A DNA stretch of 64,000 nucleotides from Amoeboaphelidium protococcarum (lineage: Eukaryota > Aphelidiomycota > Aphelidea): NCBI GenBank assembly GCA_023515745.1, contig JALECJ010000255.1, positions 1,932,001 to 1,996,000 on the forward strand, given 5' to 3'. A program made the position numbers and the translations under genes. The notes under the pieces are model-generated. The model was not told the origin of the DNA. It did no database searches and was given only the letters and a program-made list of their open reading frames with translations. Positions 1 through 12,809 of the stretch are shown here, in pieces. The stretch's first letter is position 1, and the number at the start of each line of letters is the position of its first letter.

Positions 1-820
1 GCAGCTACAGCGAACTGCAATCCTTATTTGATAGCACCTGCAACTGCAGCATTCAATGCATTAGATTTGCCACCACCAAGAGACATGTTGGCGACAGATT
101 TCTTACCCTTACTCTTGGATTGCTCTGCACTCCATTGGATACCAGCAATAACATCAGCAGTAGTACCAGAGCCACTATCACTTAACACTTTGACTGCGAC
201 AATGTTGGCCTTCTTCGCAATACCGAAAGTCTTACCAGCAATGGTACCAGCCACATGTGTACCATGACCGTTTCCGTCAAAGTCTCTAGAACCTCTTGGA
301 ATAGTCTTTCCCCACTTGGCACGACCCTCAAAATCAACGTGCTCAATATTGACACCAGTATCAATGACGTAGGCATCAACACCTGCACCGGCAGTAGATG
401 GATAGCTGTAAGTTGTAGGATCCTTGAATGACTTTTGTGATACACGAGCCAATCCCCAAGATGGTACTGGGCTTTGAGCAGCATGTGCATATACAACCTG
501 ATTCGGTTCAATGAAGGCAATCTCTTGGCGGGATCCCATCATGGACAGCTAATCTTCACTCAGCTTGGCAGCAAAACCACTCAGAACGGTATCATAGGTA
601 TGCAGAATATCGTCAGAAGCAATGGAAGCATACGATACCAGATCTGACATGATTTGAGCACTAGACAGGTCAGACTGCTCCTTCAGAACAACAATGTACT
701 CCTGTGGGACAGCTTCAGCATAATCGTTCTAAATGAACAGAGGAGCAGAAGTTTCTCTTTGCACAACGAAACCATAAGAAGCAGATGCTGCCAGCAAAGC
801 AGAGATAATAAAAGACTTCA
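1..820 (-). CDS. Secreted subtilase (S8, proteinase K type), 3' end outside window
   Basis: A secreted serine endopeptidase precursor. It starts at ATG 820-818 with a hydrophobic signal peptide (MKSFIISALLAASA), followed by an I9-type inhibitory propeptide and the S8 catalytic domain. The catalytic Asp motif (VIDTGV) and His motif (GHGTHVAGT) are present and canonical, as is the SVANMSLGGG stretch. The Ser motif lies beyond base 1, so the gene is cut by the window edge and not necessarily truncated. Two in-frame TAG codons (near 732 and 550) are read as Gln. A diverged paralogue lies at 49647-50966. The product is presumably exported and activated by propeptide cleavage; the substrate is unknown. 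Confidence 0.93.
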
Positions 821-1263
821 TTATTGACGACGATATTCAAGGTAACAGGAACTAACTAGAGTCCTGGATATGATAACTGTGAGGAAGGTAGTGAGAGTGA
901 GAAAGTGAGTAAATGGGAAGAGAGTGAAGTTGAAACAAACGTGAATTTATCGGAAGATTCACATCACGTCACAACTTGAAACAACGAGCGACGCGTTTCA
1001 CTTGTTATGACTTTGTTTCATCGCTTGTTTCACTTTAGTGCTTTCATAATCTTTTCTTTCCATCGATCTACGTGTCAGTCAGTCAAGTAATCCTATATCG
1101 TACTCAAGCTTCTTGTTTCAAATCTGATTAAATGACTTACTTCTTAGCGTTTTCGGTGAATAAGCTCTTCAGGCATTAAAAATTCATTCTTATTTCGTTT
1201 TTCACTCTTCTTCGCCCGTTATTCTACTCTTCACCGCTTAGAGAAAAAGTGCCTGAGTTTGAA
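821..1263. promoter_or_regulatory. Divergent intergenic region, subtilase / LDAH
   Basis: Noncoding region between the divergent start codons of the subtilase and the LDAH gene. It holds one ACGCGT hexamer (991-996), identical to the fungal MCB core, inside a GCGACGCGTTTC context. I see no other gene or RNA. The regulatory role is inferred from position only. Confidence 0.4.
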
Positions 1264-2268
1264 ATGAAAAAGACTTTGTGGTAGATTGGCGGATTTCGCA
1301 CGCAGATTAACGTTATAGAAGCTGTGAATTAGTCTTGCAGTGTTTTGTTATTCTTTATACCAGGTATGGTCACTTTTTATACTATATAGATGCAATGTCT
1401 ATAATGACTGCGTAAACATTGTGTAGGCAATCCAGGTGTGATTGACTTTTACGATCAGTTTTTGCTGTCTATTCATCAGAAATGTGATTAGCGCTTGAAT
1501 GTCATTGGAGTACAGCATGCCAAACATACAAAGGAGTCTTTCATTGAATAGTATCCTCTTGTGCATTCTGTAAAATTTAAAGAATCTGAAGAGCTGCGTC
1601 AGACTGGTCTCTTTGGATTGCAGGATCAAATCAATCATAAACTTGCCGTTTTGGATCATTTAGTCGCTGAAGAGTACAAGGATGCCCGTATCATTCTAGC
1701 CGGACACTCTGTAGGCGCTTATATATGCACTGAAATAATCAAGGCTCGACCAGCATATAATTTTGAAAGAAGTTTACTGCTGTTTCCGACTTTGGAAAAT
1801 ATCGCTGCCACTCCGAATGGCTCTCTACTATCACCTGCATTTTCGTGGATGGGAAGGCTGTGTTTATCTTCAGCTGCAACTGCTCTATCGTTTCTACCTG
1901 TAAATGCTCTATAGACAGCGGTTTCACGTGTCATTGGGACTAATGATGCAGAGTCCGCGATTGTTGCTTCGTAAATGATAGACTCCGGTGTTTGTCAGAA
2001 TGCGTTGTACATGGCGTATACTGAAATGGCTTAGATTCAAGATCTAGATGAACGTTTTTATAAAGAGCATATCGACAAGTTGATATTCTATTATGGTGGT
2101 GATGATCGATGGGCACCGGTAAAGCATTATGAAGACATGAAAGCACGGTTTCCATCTGGTCAAGTACACCTGTGCTCAAAAGGACTATCCCACTCGTTTG
2201 TTCTTGGTGGTCAAGGCTCAGAAACTATGGCTACAATCGCATCTGAATGGTTACAATAACACTTATGA
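1264..2268 (+). CDS. LDAH: Lipid droplet-associated hydrolase (LDAH family)
   Basis: Alpha/beta hydrolase of the LDAH/C2orf43 family, which acts at lipid droplets. Exons are 1264-1363 and 1427-2268; the 63-nt intron (GTATGG...TGTGTAG) interrupts the conserved FIPGNPGVIDFY motif exactly at a Gly codon. The nucleophile elbow is GHSVGAY, the family block LLLFPTLENIAATPNG follows, and the late Asp (GGDDRWAP) and His (LSHSFV) complete a plausible triad. The product is 313 residues, close to the family length. The start is supported by the family-like N-terminus (LWQIGGFRTQ). In-frame TAG and TAA codons, for example in EQYPLV and WLQQHL, are read as Gln; the stop is TGA. It converges on the Ulp2 gene, with 81 bp between the stops. 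Confidence 0.93.
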
Positions 2269-2349
2269 CCCCTGTCGATTAACTATAAAGATTGAAAATA
2301 CATTTTATTAGTTAAATATCACAGTACAGTATTGAATTCATAAGCACGT

Positions 2350-5300
2350 TCACTTTTAATCGTCACTCATCACAGATTAAGTATCATTTTTTACCGGAGT
2401 CAGTTGACTATTATCGTTGAACAACTACTCGATAGATTCCTCAGTCTTGACCTTAGGAGACTACTACTGTTAAACAACATCATTACTTTTTGATTCTAAA
2501 ACGTCCATATTGAAATCTTCCTAAAGGCCATCAAGCACGGCAAACTAATTTTCATTCTTGACTTCCGGTGTTAATTCCTTCACTTCCTTTGGATATTCAC
2601 ACAATGCACTCATAGATAAGCTGATGTTGTCGAATGAAGCGTCGACTGCCGACTATGTCACGGACTCGGCAGATTGTTTAACTTCTTCAAACACATCTTC
2701 GCCGTCACTATCATTCTCGTCTTTGACAGAAGCTGCAGCAGTACTATTAGACTCTGAACTATCGCGACTAACTGAGGCGGAATAATCTTTGGTCAATTAC
2801 TCAAACAGAGACATCATTTCAATCCGTTTCATCTGAATAGCATCATGTTTAAACCAATCGCCAGATCTTCGCAGTATCAACTGATGAAATTAAGCAGGTG
2901 GATCAGTGAGAAATTGTTCAGCACAGTTGAGTAGATAAACTCCGCAGTCATAAGAGTTGGGCTGTCGAGGAATCCTAGCATTTGAGCCCTGAATTAAAGA
3001 AAGATCAATTTCTACACCCAAACGATGCTTTGCCTCTTGGTAGAGAAATAGCTTGAGAGATTTTACAGTAGCGGGGCGCGAAGATCCCAGAGAATCTAGG
3101 ATGATGACATGAGCTTGATTCTTTGCCTTTTCTAACAGTCGCAAATCAGCTTTAGACGGAGACTCAACATTAAGAGCTTTTTATTAATCTGCATAAACTT
3201 TAGGCTTCGCCAGAACATCATCGTCATCATCCACCATATCGACAACAAGCATACCATCAAACTTTTTACTCTCGGGAGAAGACATGATTTTATTAGTTCG
3301 AGAGCGACCTCCGCTATTGCCTCTATTCTTGACCGGTGAGTCTTGAGCATCAACTTGAGTCGACAAATCGCGCTTGGCAGCATCTATCAGCCGGTGAGGA
3401 TATGCAATAATGGCCAGATACCAATGGAAATTCTCATTCACAGGAACGATGAGAAAGTCTCTAGAGAAAACATCCGCCTTATTAGTCCACTCTTTTACAC
3501 TTAGATAGCGATTTTCGTCATTTTACTTATCATGACCCTTCTCTGTGAGCACCTTGTAAAAGAAGCTGTTGAATACATAAGCCTTCTACTGCCAAATAGG
3601 ATTGACTCGTGTGCTGAAAATGTAATCCAAATAGAATTCAATAACAACATCATTAAGGAATTCAGGATCGTGCAATCGAAGAGCATCATGGTCAGTCACA
3701 TGAATCCTGTGCTTACCACTGAAAGGAAACTTGAATAGCAATTTAGGCTCATCCTTCATTGCCAGTCTGGTGCGACGTGAGTTGTCCTAAACTTTCTGCT
3801 AGGCCAAAGAATCAGACTTTTACTTCACAGCTGAGGAAGAATCGCCATTTTTATCCTCGCAATCACCATCGTCGTCATCATCATCGAATGTAATCGGATT
3901 ATCAGCATTCGACTTGACTTTCTGGCGGAATAAAGATGACTAAGAATTTCTAGTCAATCTACGACCATTCTGCTATCTATTGAATAAGTCGCTTTAGAAT
4001 ATGCTACCGGAAAAGCTCATATCAGGACTTTTGGGCCTAGTCAAAGTGCCTCTAGCCAGACTCTTGGATCGAGATGTGCCAACATCATCACACTATCTCT
4101 TCTAGCTACTACGAGTATCAACAAGTGCCTTTAAATTAAACTTGACCAATCTCATAAGATTTTAGAGCTCAGACGCAGATAGCTGGGTAGAACACTCAAT
4201 ACTATCAACCGACCGCATTCCACCTTCTTCAAAAGTTTTATTCATCACAAACTAGCTAGACGGGAATTAAAATTTTAGAGTATACTGCCGCATTATCTCA
4301 GCCTCGGCAGCAGAGACATAATTGTTCACAGTGAGATGACGCAACTTCAAAATGACAAAATACTTATTGTCGCCGTCAGTAAAATAAATTCTGTCGTCAT
4401 TTCCTATAGACAATTGGCCAGATTATTTAAAATTGCATGTACCTGAAGCGAACTGGCAGCTCTCCATATGCCCAGACCATTTGGTGTCCACCTCATAATG
4501 ATCTTCAAACATCTTCTCCTTCTGCTCATCAGTCAACCCATTGCCACCTAATGCTGTTACCAACGTTGGGATAGGAGGTAAGCTCTCCGAATCTTTAAAA
4601 TCAAAATCGTCGTCCAATGACTGCTGCTTTCCCTTGAGCGGCTAATCTTCTACGGTGGACAACTTCAGCTACTTCTTCTTCTTTTAAAAAAGCTCTTTAC
4701 GGTTTCGCTTATTCGCACCACTATTAGAGGAATCAATTTAAGGTTGATATGTTCTGCGATTGCTGACATTAGACTTTGCATGCGACACTGAGCTATGATC
4801 GTCGTTACTGAGATCCACCACGTCTCTGCTTTGAGTCTTGTTCTACTCAGCCTAGTTCAAAACATTCTGATACGAAGAATCGTACGACGCAGTAACACTC
4901 GGGCCAATTTTAAACTTTTTATCAATATTTGTAGTGGTAATGCCAGAAGCTTAGATTTTAAGATATGCATCATGAGAGTTGACTGACGGTTAAGAGATGA
5001 CCGTCTCTCGATTTCTACGACTGTCCAGAGCACTACTCGTACCAGAAATCTGCATTTACCTAGCGGAATTATTAGTAGACATTTTTGGGGTTTTAACACA
5101 ACCATCATCCGCGTCATCTATTTCCACCACAACATTCCTACTACCGGAAAGAGGCTTTCCACCTTATGACTTTAAAGTGGACCACGAATTAGTGCCAGAA
5201 TTTTACCCTTGCGAAAATGAGGGCAATGTTTTCTTCTGCATGCTATTACTATAATAGGCTTAACGGGAATTTTAATTAAAATAAGCAGACTTGACTTGCG

Positions 5301-5451
5301 CAGAGGAATATTGAAGAGATGTGCCAACGCCAGGCCGCGAAGTGTTGGTGGAGTCAGTGATCAAATTATCTGTTGGCAATTATATGAGATTTCCTTTCTA
5401 AGACTAATTCCTTCTCCCTCTATCTGGACAAAGATTATTAGATAGTGTCAT
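2350..5451 (-). CDS. ULP2: Ulp2/SENP6-7-type SUMO protease
   Basis: C48 cysteine protease that removes SUMO chains in the nucleus. The single 1033-residue ORF runs from ATG 5451 to TGA 2352-2350. Residues 1 to about 480 are low complexity (Ser, Asn, Gln). A folded region follows around 275-400, then the catalytic domain (about 580-850): FPFSGKHRIHVTDHD, FLNDVVIEFYLDYI and the active-site set His676 (NFHWYL), Asp786 (ILDSLG), oxyanion Gln830 and Cys836 (YDCGVYLL). The substrate-binding half resembles Ulp2/SENP6/7 more than Ulp1. An acidic Ser/Glu-rich tail of about 185 residues follows. Dozens of in-frame TAA/TAG codons, including runs such as Q-Q-Q-Q near 2470, are read as Gln. An ACGCGT hexamer sits 103 bp upstream of the start. 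Confidence 0.93.
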
Positions 5452-5730
5452 CCCAAGATATCCTTATCAGTATAAATTTACACAGACAGATAGACCGATA
5501 GATAGACACACAGATAAAAGACAACAACCTGCGACTTGGACTGAAATGAAAAAACGCGTCGCCAACCGCCTCGTTTAAATTTCGAAACAAGAAAAGCGTT
5601 TCACAACAACTGCGGATGCAAGCAGATACTTTCTGAAACATTTTGAAATTTGCTTTTGGTTTGCGGATCCTATTCCAATTCTAAATATCGCGGTAAATTT
5701 GAATAAGCATATAACTACGTGAGACTCTGG

Positions 5731-6147
5731 ATGCGACGTATTTGGAAAGATGAGGGCGGAGATTCACAAACATTTCCTGCAACAGATATTGGTCCAAGAG
5801 CCTATACTAGTATTCGTTACACGCCGTGGACACTAAGAGATGGGATCATATTTGAAGTCTTTCAGTCGGGGGTGATATCATGTGTTAAATTCTAAGAAGC
5901 TTCTGATTCTGAGGATAGGCAGCACGTAGGATCTGTGTCAACTGTTGTAAGGAAAAGTCACTCAAATTTTCTTGTGGCGATCAGGGATTAGGTCGACGCG
6001 GCACGTTACTTGTTCAGGATTGATAGACAAAAAGCCATTGTTGAAATGGATGAAATATTTAAATGCTTGCAAGACATAAATCCACTTTGTTCAGACGCCG
6101 CAGAGAACTATGGGATTATATCCCACTAATTCTCACGATCATGTTGA
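5731..6147 (+). CDS. Hypothetical ORF, weak evidence
   Basis: A 138-codon ORF open only when TAA/TAG are read as Gln, ending in TGA; the frame is also open upstream to about 5647. The composition looks protein-like (RAYTSIRYTPWTLRDG, then a charged C-terminal half), but I recognise no domain. In this code chance ORFs of this size are expected occasionally, so it may be noise, a remnant or an exon. The rest of 5452-6270 shows no gene; it contains the Ulp2 promoter side and the 3' flank of the TMED gene. Confidence 0.25.
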
Positions 6148-6270
6148 ATGCGAGATGTTGAATGCTCAAGAGATAATCACCACAAAAAAACGTGAATTGA
6201 AACATGAACGCGATCGAAACAGTAAAATCAAAAATTTAAGTACACTCATGTATGTTGAATACTCATGATA

Positions 6271-7153
6271 TCACACCATCTTCTTTGCAGTGAAAAATCC
6301 TTGTAAATGTCTCACCTGCCAGTAAGCAGTCAGGCTGAGCAACACCACCTGGAAGAATGACCACCACAACACTCTGGAATTCGTGGACTCACTCTTGTCC
6401 CTGAACTCTGCTTCGCGCTATCTCTAGTAAGCCTACTCACGTCGAATATCAGCAATTCTGTGGTTCAACTCACGGACACGGAAGGCAATGTTGGACAGTT
6501 TCTGATGCGACTCGTCCTGTTGCTGCAGATCGCTCTCGTCTTGAGCCGCATCGCCCAGCGCCAGATCGAAATGAATTTTCGCGCGCTCATTCTGAAACCA
6601 TCCAGTTCTGTTGGTGCTGAGGCAGATGGAATAAGTGGCACTTTCGGCTACATTATTATTATTATAATAATGACCATAAGGCCAAGCATTGGACATTTAT
6701 ATGTTTCATCGCTGGGATACAGAAGACTTACCTGAAGTGAAAGAAAATCTACCAGAACTTCCTCCCTTCTGGCTTTTGATAACTTGTCTATCATGAACTT
6801 ACTACAACAATCACAGTGTAATCAACGAGCGATACTTGTTTATTCTATTAGAAACATTAAAGATCTATATCTTACATCAACCACAATTTCCGCACCCAAA
6901 GCTGGGTTCTCGATCCACTGATTGATTTAAGGATTAAACTACTCAGTTTTATACTTTCCTACACTAAGCAGATTCAGGGTGCAAAGAAGACTGTAAACGC
7001 ATAAGTATTATTTACACACCTACCAAGTACTAAAGTCTCAGAAGGCAGCTCTTCGATAAAACATTTCACTTGGTCAGTCTGCATATAGAAATGTAAACCA
7101 TTAACAACCAGACCAAGACTGGCAATCAGAACTGCTAAGCAACACTTAATCAT
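6271..7153 (-). CDS. p24/TMED (EMP24/GP25L) cargo receptor
   Basis: Type I membrane protein of the p24 family, which helps select cargo for COPII/COPI vesicles between ER and Golgi. Exons (in order): 7153-7024, 6958-6876, 6801-6732, 6647-6271; introns of 65, 74 and 84 nt all end in TGTAG. Features run signal peptide ([14 protein letters not shown]), GOLD domain with [20 protein letters not shown] and GRFSFTSAE...ICLSTN, a heptad coiled coil ([13 protein letters not shown]), one membrane span ([20 protein letters not shown]) and a short tail ending FFTAKKMV, with the usual FF and di-lysine sorting signals. It is 219 residues, normal for the family. It is the most intron-rich gene in the window. 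Confidence 0.93.
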
Positions 7154-7881
7154 TACTTTTATTATTAACTGTAGAAATTGCTCAATATTTAATTACTACT
7201 AACAGGAGTGAGGCGAGAACAGTTGTAAAGACTTTAGCAAATCGAGTAGGAGGAAGAAACGCGCTGAGATTTCGCGTTTTGAACTTGGAGGAAACAGTCA
7301 ACGCTCTGTATTCTTCTGACAGAACTACAGTATTATAAATATTTAAGATTCGCTGCATGGATTACTTGCATAGTGATGGTGAAAAGTGGTGGTTCACAAT
7401 TGTAAAGTCTACGATATTGGTGCGGTCGATGACAACTCTGCCCGTGGCGATATATTTACACGCGTCCAGCTAACGATTACAGAACATAACTCCGTATACT
7501 GATATCGTGCGACAGTATGCCCTGATAGACTCTCGATACAAAGCCAAACTGCACGAGGCACATAGGATTGCCAATTTCCGCCCGCTTAATCACATTGTCC
7601 TTCCTCTCATCTAGATTCCGATATTTATATCTCTCTCACTCTCATTAAGATCTATATGCGGACATGATACGATATGGTTTAACAGATAGCAAGATAAAGA
7701 AGATTGCGAAAAAAGTTCCGCTTAAACTCAACGTTTACCAGCCAATGGACTTTCTACAGGAGGACTTGGCATTTGGTAAGATTTGACGCGGCGAGATCCG
7801 TCCCTTCTCTCAGCGGGACTTTTAGTGTCTCTTCATCTGCTCAATCTCAAGCTGGTAAAGTTTTTACAAATTGCTATTACG

Positions 7882-8216
7882 ATGATTTACGTACTATTCT
7901 CTGTTGCTAGTGTGTTTGCATATTATGTAGATGTAAGATTTGCGGTAGAACATGTCAGTGGTTGCGCGAATACTGTTAATCTCAATGTCTGTAATGTCCG
8001 TACCCATTTCGCTATAGATGCCCATGGTATGTCCTGTTTGATTCTATGCTTATAGTATTCGTTTATCAATTGTGTGTAGGCAATCAATCTGTATTGGTTA
8101 ACATCAGCGACATTTAGTGTCGGATAGAATCTACTGCTCAGATCTAAAGTCTTAAACAGATTGATTTAACGCCAACTCTGACAAATAAAATAGAGAGCAT
8201 CAAATAGAGTATGTGA
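7882..8216 (+). CDS. Small secreted cysteine-containing protein, unknown
   Basis: Two exons, 7882-8026 and 8080-8216, joined across a 53-nt intron with the same signals as the rest of the window (GTATGT...TGTGTAG). The 93-residue product starts with a hydrophobic signal-like stretch (MIYVLFSVASVFAYYV), then has Cys at C-x8-C spacing (SGCANTVNLNVC), the VRTHFAIDAHGNQSVLVNIS stretch with two N-glycosylation motifs, a third Cys and a Gln/Lys-rich tail ending in TGA. I do not recognise the family. Intron fit and signal peptide support a real gene. In-frame TAG/TAA (three codons) are read as Gln. The 7154-7881 interval upstream shows no other gene. Confidence 0.55.
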
Positions 8217-8260
8217 ATAGTATATATATTGATATCAGGTATGACCCATCGTCTTTGAAA

Positions 8261-10339
8261 TCAATTGTCAGCATCCTGCTTAGTGAAGGCTGGAAACTTC
8301 TTGACAATATCGCTCCAATTGGAGACATCCTGACATAGATCTCTCACAGCTTCACAAATCTCATCAACACTACCACGAACTTGTGCCATTGAATCGCGCT
8401 CTCTCAGCGTTACACTTCCATCGCTCACTGTCTAAAAATCAATGGTGATACCAAACGAGGTACCCAGTTCATCATTGCGGGCATATCTTCTTCCAATAGC
8501 ACCGGAGCTGTTATCGATTTTATTTGAGACTCCAAGTCTATTCAACTTTTTGGTCACCTACTGCAGGGCTGGGTGGAACTCGGCATTATTGGAGATTGGT
8601 AGCACAAGGCACTTGGTAGGAGCCACAACTGCTGGGAATTTGAACACATTTCTCTAATCATCACCCTCGCGAACGTACCAAGAATGTTCCAACAGTGAGT
8701 ACAATATTCTACCAATACCAAACGATGGTTCAATCACATTCGGAGTATACTCCAACACATGAACCGTCTCTTTAATCTACTCGATCTGAACCATCTATGG
8801 AGTGATGGTGGCAGTCTGATCTTGCTCATACTTGACACTTACACTGTCACCAGCATCCAATTGCTTCTTCAACTAGGCCAGCTCTGACTCTCCCAAAGCA
8901 TTTAAAGCACTTTCCACCAGTTTAGCATCCTTTTTAAACGCGGGTCCAAACAATTTTTTGTTCAAAATCAATGACAATTTCTCCACAACCATGGGCTTCT
9001 CCAACTGCTCCCGCGCCACCAGCTTCTCTTTAGTTCGCTCCGTGTGCTTGGTCAAATCATAAGCACTTCTATCAGCGCAACCGACACACTCAATCCATCC
9101 ATAAGAATTATGAATCTCAGCATCCCAACACGCCACAGCATAATGAGCCATCTCATTTCTCAAATGCTGGCGAAAGCGGACTCTTTGCATATCAACACCA
9201 ATCTTCTCCAGGAACAGATGAATCCTTGCCATAAAGTAGCCGATAGTCTGATTATCAATCAGACCACTGCTCACAGCTTCACCCAACTTCATTCGTACAA
9301 TTTCAGTCTTGCCTTGCATCTATACACTCTCAGGAAGCAGATTCAACACCACATCCTTCATAGTGTCAAACTTTGGATGCTACTTCTTCTATGGATGCAC
9401 GAAATGCTCAATCTCGGCCATGAGGAATTCACGTACACGCAGGAGACCGCTTCTAGGTGAGATCTCATTACGGAATGACTTTCCAATGGAAGCAGAAGCA
9501 AAAGGCATCTGATCATTGTTGAACTCAAGCAGGCGCTTAAAATTGCAGAACTGACCCTGCGCAGTCTCTGGTCGCAAGAATCCAGGAAACTGGCCAGTTG
9601 CACCAATGGACGTGCCAAACATCAGATTAAAGATTTCCGGCTCACTGACTTCATTTCCCTAAGGCGATTTGATATCAAACTTCTTGATAATATCCTTCAG
9701 CTCTTGCATATTGAATCCATCAATCTGGGCCAAAATAGATTTTATCTCTTCAACCTGAGCCTGAGACAGCGGCTCAACCTTTACATCCTTCTTTGGCAAC
9801 TTCTGGCCCTTCTTCAACAGTTCATCATGCTCCAGTCTATGCTCCAATTCATTCTCCACCAGATGATCTACGCGATAAATCTCTCCAGTCTTCAAATCCT
9901 TGCACATCAAATCTGCAAATCTATCCACATGTCCACTAGTCTTGAGAACATCATGCGGCGTAAGGATAGTACAATCAACTTCCAGCATGTCTTCTTCCAA
10001 CACAAAATGCTTTCTCCATAGATCGACAACATTGTTCTAAAGCGCGCACACGACAGGACCATAATCATACAGACCAGATATACCGCCATAAGGACTGAAG
10101 GATTAACCATAAAAGAACCGCTTCCTCAACACTTCCTCTAAGGCGGCGCGATTAAATTTCTGAGACTTTGGCAGCTAATCCTCTAGCTTAGATAGCTCAG
10201 CTTTCAAGCTAATCAATTTGGCAATGTCTGGCTAAATTTCATCTTTCGCTTTGCCTTGAGCCTTCTACTACTTGACTAGAGCACCTTACTGCTCAACCTG
10301 CAATTACAGTTCACTAATTTTTTTCTGTAAACCCTCCAT
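8261..10339 (-). CDS. GARS: Glycyl-tRNA synthetase
   Basis: Class II aminoacyl-tRNA synthetase charging tRNA-Gly. Single exon, 692 residues, ATG 10339 to TGA 8263-8261. An N-terminal WHEP-like helical segment (about 1-60) precedes the catalytic core: [17 protein letters not shown] (motif 1 region), [12 protein letters not shown], motif 2 [17 protein letters not shown], and motif 3 [20 protein letters not shown], then the anticodon-binding domain. Conserved-position Gln is encoded by TAG or TAA several times (for example VVCALQNNVVDLW). No mitochondrial presequence is evident from this start. It is divergent from BCKDHB across a 344-bp shared promoter. Confidence 0.96.
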
Positions 10340-10683
10340 TCTACCAACTCGACTTATAAATCGATTTGCCTACCTGTAGTATTAAGTAAAAACGCGTATT
10401 TTCAATGTATCTAATCACGACTAGACTGTCCGCTTATATATTCACGTCTAATCACTGATTGAGTCTGAAAGAGAAGAGACCTAAGAGCGACAGAGCGACA
10501 GAGAAAGAGAGGATGAAATTGGTTTTTAACACTCACAGAACGAACTAGCGAGCTGAGATTCCCAGAGCAGGCGCGTTGAGAGCGCTCGTTCATTTTCACT
10601 TTCTCTGTCTGTTTTCTCCCGTACAGTTTCCACTCTAACACTGTAAAGCTGAAGTAGATTTGATTAATCATAATAATAATAAT
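10340..10683. promoter_or_regulatory. Divergent promoter, GARS / BCKDHB
   Basis: 344 bp separating two start codons facing away from each other. It contains ACGCGT at 10392-10397, 53 bp upstream of the GARS start, and an AT-rich (ATA)n stretch just before the BCKDHB start. Regulation is inferred from the arrangement only. Confidence 0.45.
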
Positions 10684-11859
10684 ATGAACCATGTAATTAA
10701 AAGCTTTCAAAGACAAATTTCTTCAAAGAGTAGATAGATGAATGCAGCAGCTGGTCCAATGGCTGCTTCTGGAGAAAACTTGACCATTGCCCAGTCTAAA
10801 TTCCTGCTTCATACGGTGGATGATGTCCGTCAGTATAAGGAACTTTACGACTCAAATTCTGGTAAAAAGTTGGATGAACTGTAGAAGATGAACATGTGTC
10901 AATCTGTAAATAATGCCATAGACTTGTCTCTGCAGAATAACGATAAAGCTGTGGTGTTTGGTGAGGATGTTGCTTTCGGCGGAGTGTTTCGATGCACAAT
11001 GAATTTGTTGCAAAAGTATGGACAAGGACGAGTGTTTAACACTCCACTGAGTGAAGGAGGTATCGCTGGATTCGCTATTGGACTTGCTTCTATGGGTCAT
11101 ATTCCCATTGCCGAGATTTAATTTGCAGATTACATATTTCCGGCCTTTGATCAGATTGTGAATGAAGCTGCCAAATATCGCTATAGATCTGGTAATCAAT
11201 TTGACTGCGGTGGGCTCACTATAAGATCTCCTTGCAGTGCTGTCGGTCATGGTGGTCATTATCACTCTCAGTCACCGGAGGCTTATTTCGCTCATACGCC
11301 TGGAGTTAAAGTTGTGATGCCTAGAAGTCCACTGCAGGCCAAGGGACTATTACTTGCCTCAATTCAGGATCCTAATCCAGTTGTATTTTTGGAGCCAAAA
11401 ATTTTGTATAGATCCGCTGTGGAATAGGTACCTGTTGAAGATTTTACATTACCACTTGAGAAGGCTGAAGTGCTGTAAGAGGGTAGTGATCTCACACTGG
11501 TTGGCTATGGCTCGCAATTGTATGTTATGGAATGGGCTATTGCAATGGCTGAGCAGCAGTTCCCTGGCATCAAGATTGAGCTGATAGATCTGCGCACAAT
11601 TTCCCCCTGGGATATTGAGACTGTTGAAAAGTCTGTCAACAAGACTGGCCGATTAATTATATCTCACGAAGCTCCAGTGACTGCAGGATTTGCAGCCGAA
11701 GTTGCCTCCACTATCCAAGAGCGTTGCTTCCTCCGACTGGAGACACCGATACAACGCGTCTGTGGATATGATGTGCCATTTCCGCTTATTTTTGAGAAAT
11801 TCTACGTCCCAGATAAGCTGAGAGTTTTTGAAGCTATAAAGCAAGCGATGCAGGATTGA
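10684..11859 (+). CDS. BCKDHB: Branched-chain 2-oxoacid dehydrogenase E1 beta subunit
   Basis: Beta subunit of the mitochondrial thiamine-dependent E1 of the branched-chain keto acid dehydrogenase complex. Single exon, 391 residues. The start at 10684 gives an Arg/Lys/Ser-rich, acid-free N-terminus ([17 protein letters not shown]) typical of a matrix-targeting peptide; the next ATG (10738) would lose it. Conserved blocks include [52 protein letters not shown] and [15 protein letters not shown]. Three in-frame stop-like codons are informative: TAA in [15 protein letters not shown] and TAA in VLQEGSDLTL sit where homologues have Gln. This gene alone nearly proves UAA=Gln. Confidence 0.97.
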
Positions 11860-12071
11860 TAAATGTGAATATCTGCGATGAATATTATAAAATCGACGAT
11901 TGAATTAACAGTGTGAGTGTGTGAGAGAGAGAGCCGATCGTTAAGGTCGAATTTGCATTCTTTTCCCATTTTGATCTTTTATCATTGCTGTTTAAAAATT
12001 GATTATCAAATTTGATACATTTTACACAATAATTTCTACTACTACCCAAGTACAATAATTATAATATTAAA

Positions 12072-12809
12072 ATGGCGCTGCGTGCATAATTCGAGAACAA
12101 GAATGATATTGGAGTGTTTTCGCGTCTGACTAACGCGTACTGCTTGGTGGCTATTGGTGGATCGGAGAACTTTTACAGTGTATTTGAGAGTGAACTGGGA
12201 CAGGTCATTCCTGTGGTACACACGTCTATCGCTGGCACTCGTATTATTGGTAGATTGACTGCTGGTAATCGTCATGGTCTCTTGGTTCCTAGTACAACCA
12301 CCGATCAGGAGTTGTAGCATCTCAGGAATTCACTGCCAGACTCTGTGGCCATTTAGCGCATAGAAGAACGTCTTAGTGCTCTGGGTAATGTTATCGCTTG
12401 TAATGATTATGTCGCCCTGGTTCATCCAGATATTGACCGGGAAACTGAAGAGATTATCGCCGATGTCCTCAAGGTGGAAGTATTCAGACAGACTATAGCT
12501 GACAATGTCCTCGTTGGCAGTTATTGTGTTCTCTCTAACCAAGGAGGCCTCGTTCATCCTAGAACTACTGTGCAGGATCAGGATGAATTGTCTTCACTTC
12601 TTCAGATCCCATTGGTCTCCGGAACCGTGAATCGTGGTAGTGATGTTATTGGCGGTGGATTGGTTGTTAATGATTATAGCGCGTTTGCCGGCCTGGACAC
12701 AACCAGCACAGAGCTGGCCGTGATTGAGAGCATCTTCAAGCTGTAGAACGCCCAGCCATCTGCCATTGTGACAGATATGCGCGATTCTTTGATTGACAAT
12801 ATGAGATGA
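12072..12809 (+). CDS. EIF6: Translation initiation factor 6
   Basis: Anti-association factor bound to the 60S subunit during nucleolar maturation and export. Single exon, 245 residues, the same length as the animal protein, and colinear throughout: [69 protein letters not shown]. Four of its 12 Gln codons are TAA/TAG; TAA in the N-terminal RAQFEN and TAG in [14 protein letters not shown] fall on conserved Gln. The stop is TGA after SLIDNMR. The 212-bp gap to BCKDHB shows no gene. The 328 bp after the stop hold only the G-alpha promoter. Confidence 0.97.

Noticed and set aside
24-542. Standard-code ORFs throughout the window as separate short genes
   Set aside because: They are fragments of longer genes cut at TAA/TAG. 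Joined through UAR=Gln they give full-length conserved proteins ending in TGA.
7675-7920. ORF starting MVQQIARQRRLRKKF as the first gene before 7882
   Set aside because: It overlaps, in another frame, the two-exon gene that has a signal peptide and a consensus intron; composition is poor and no homology is apparent.
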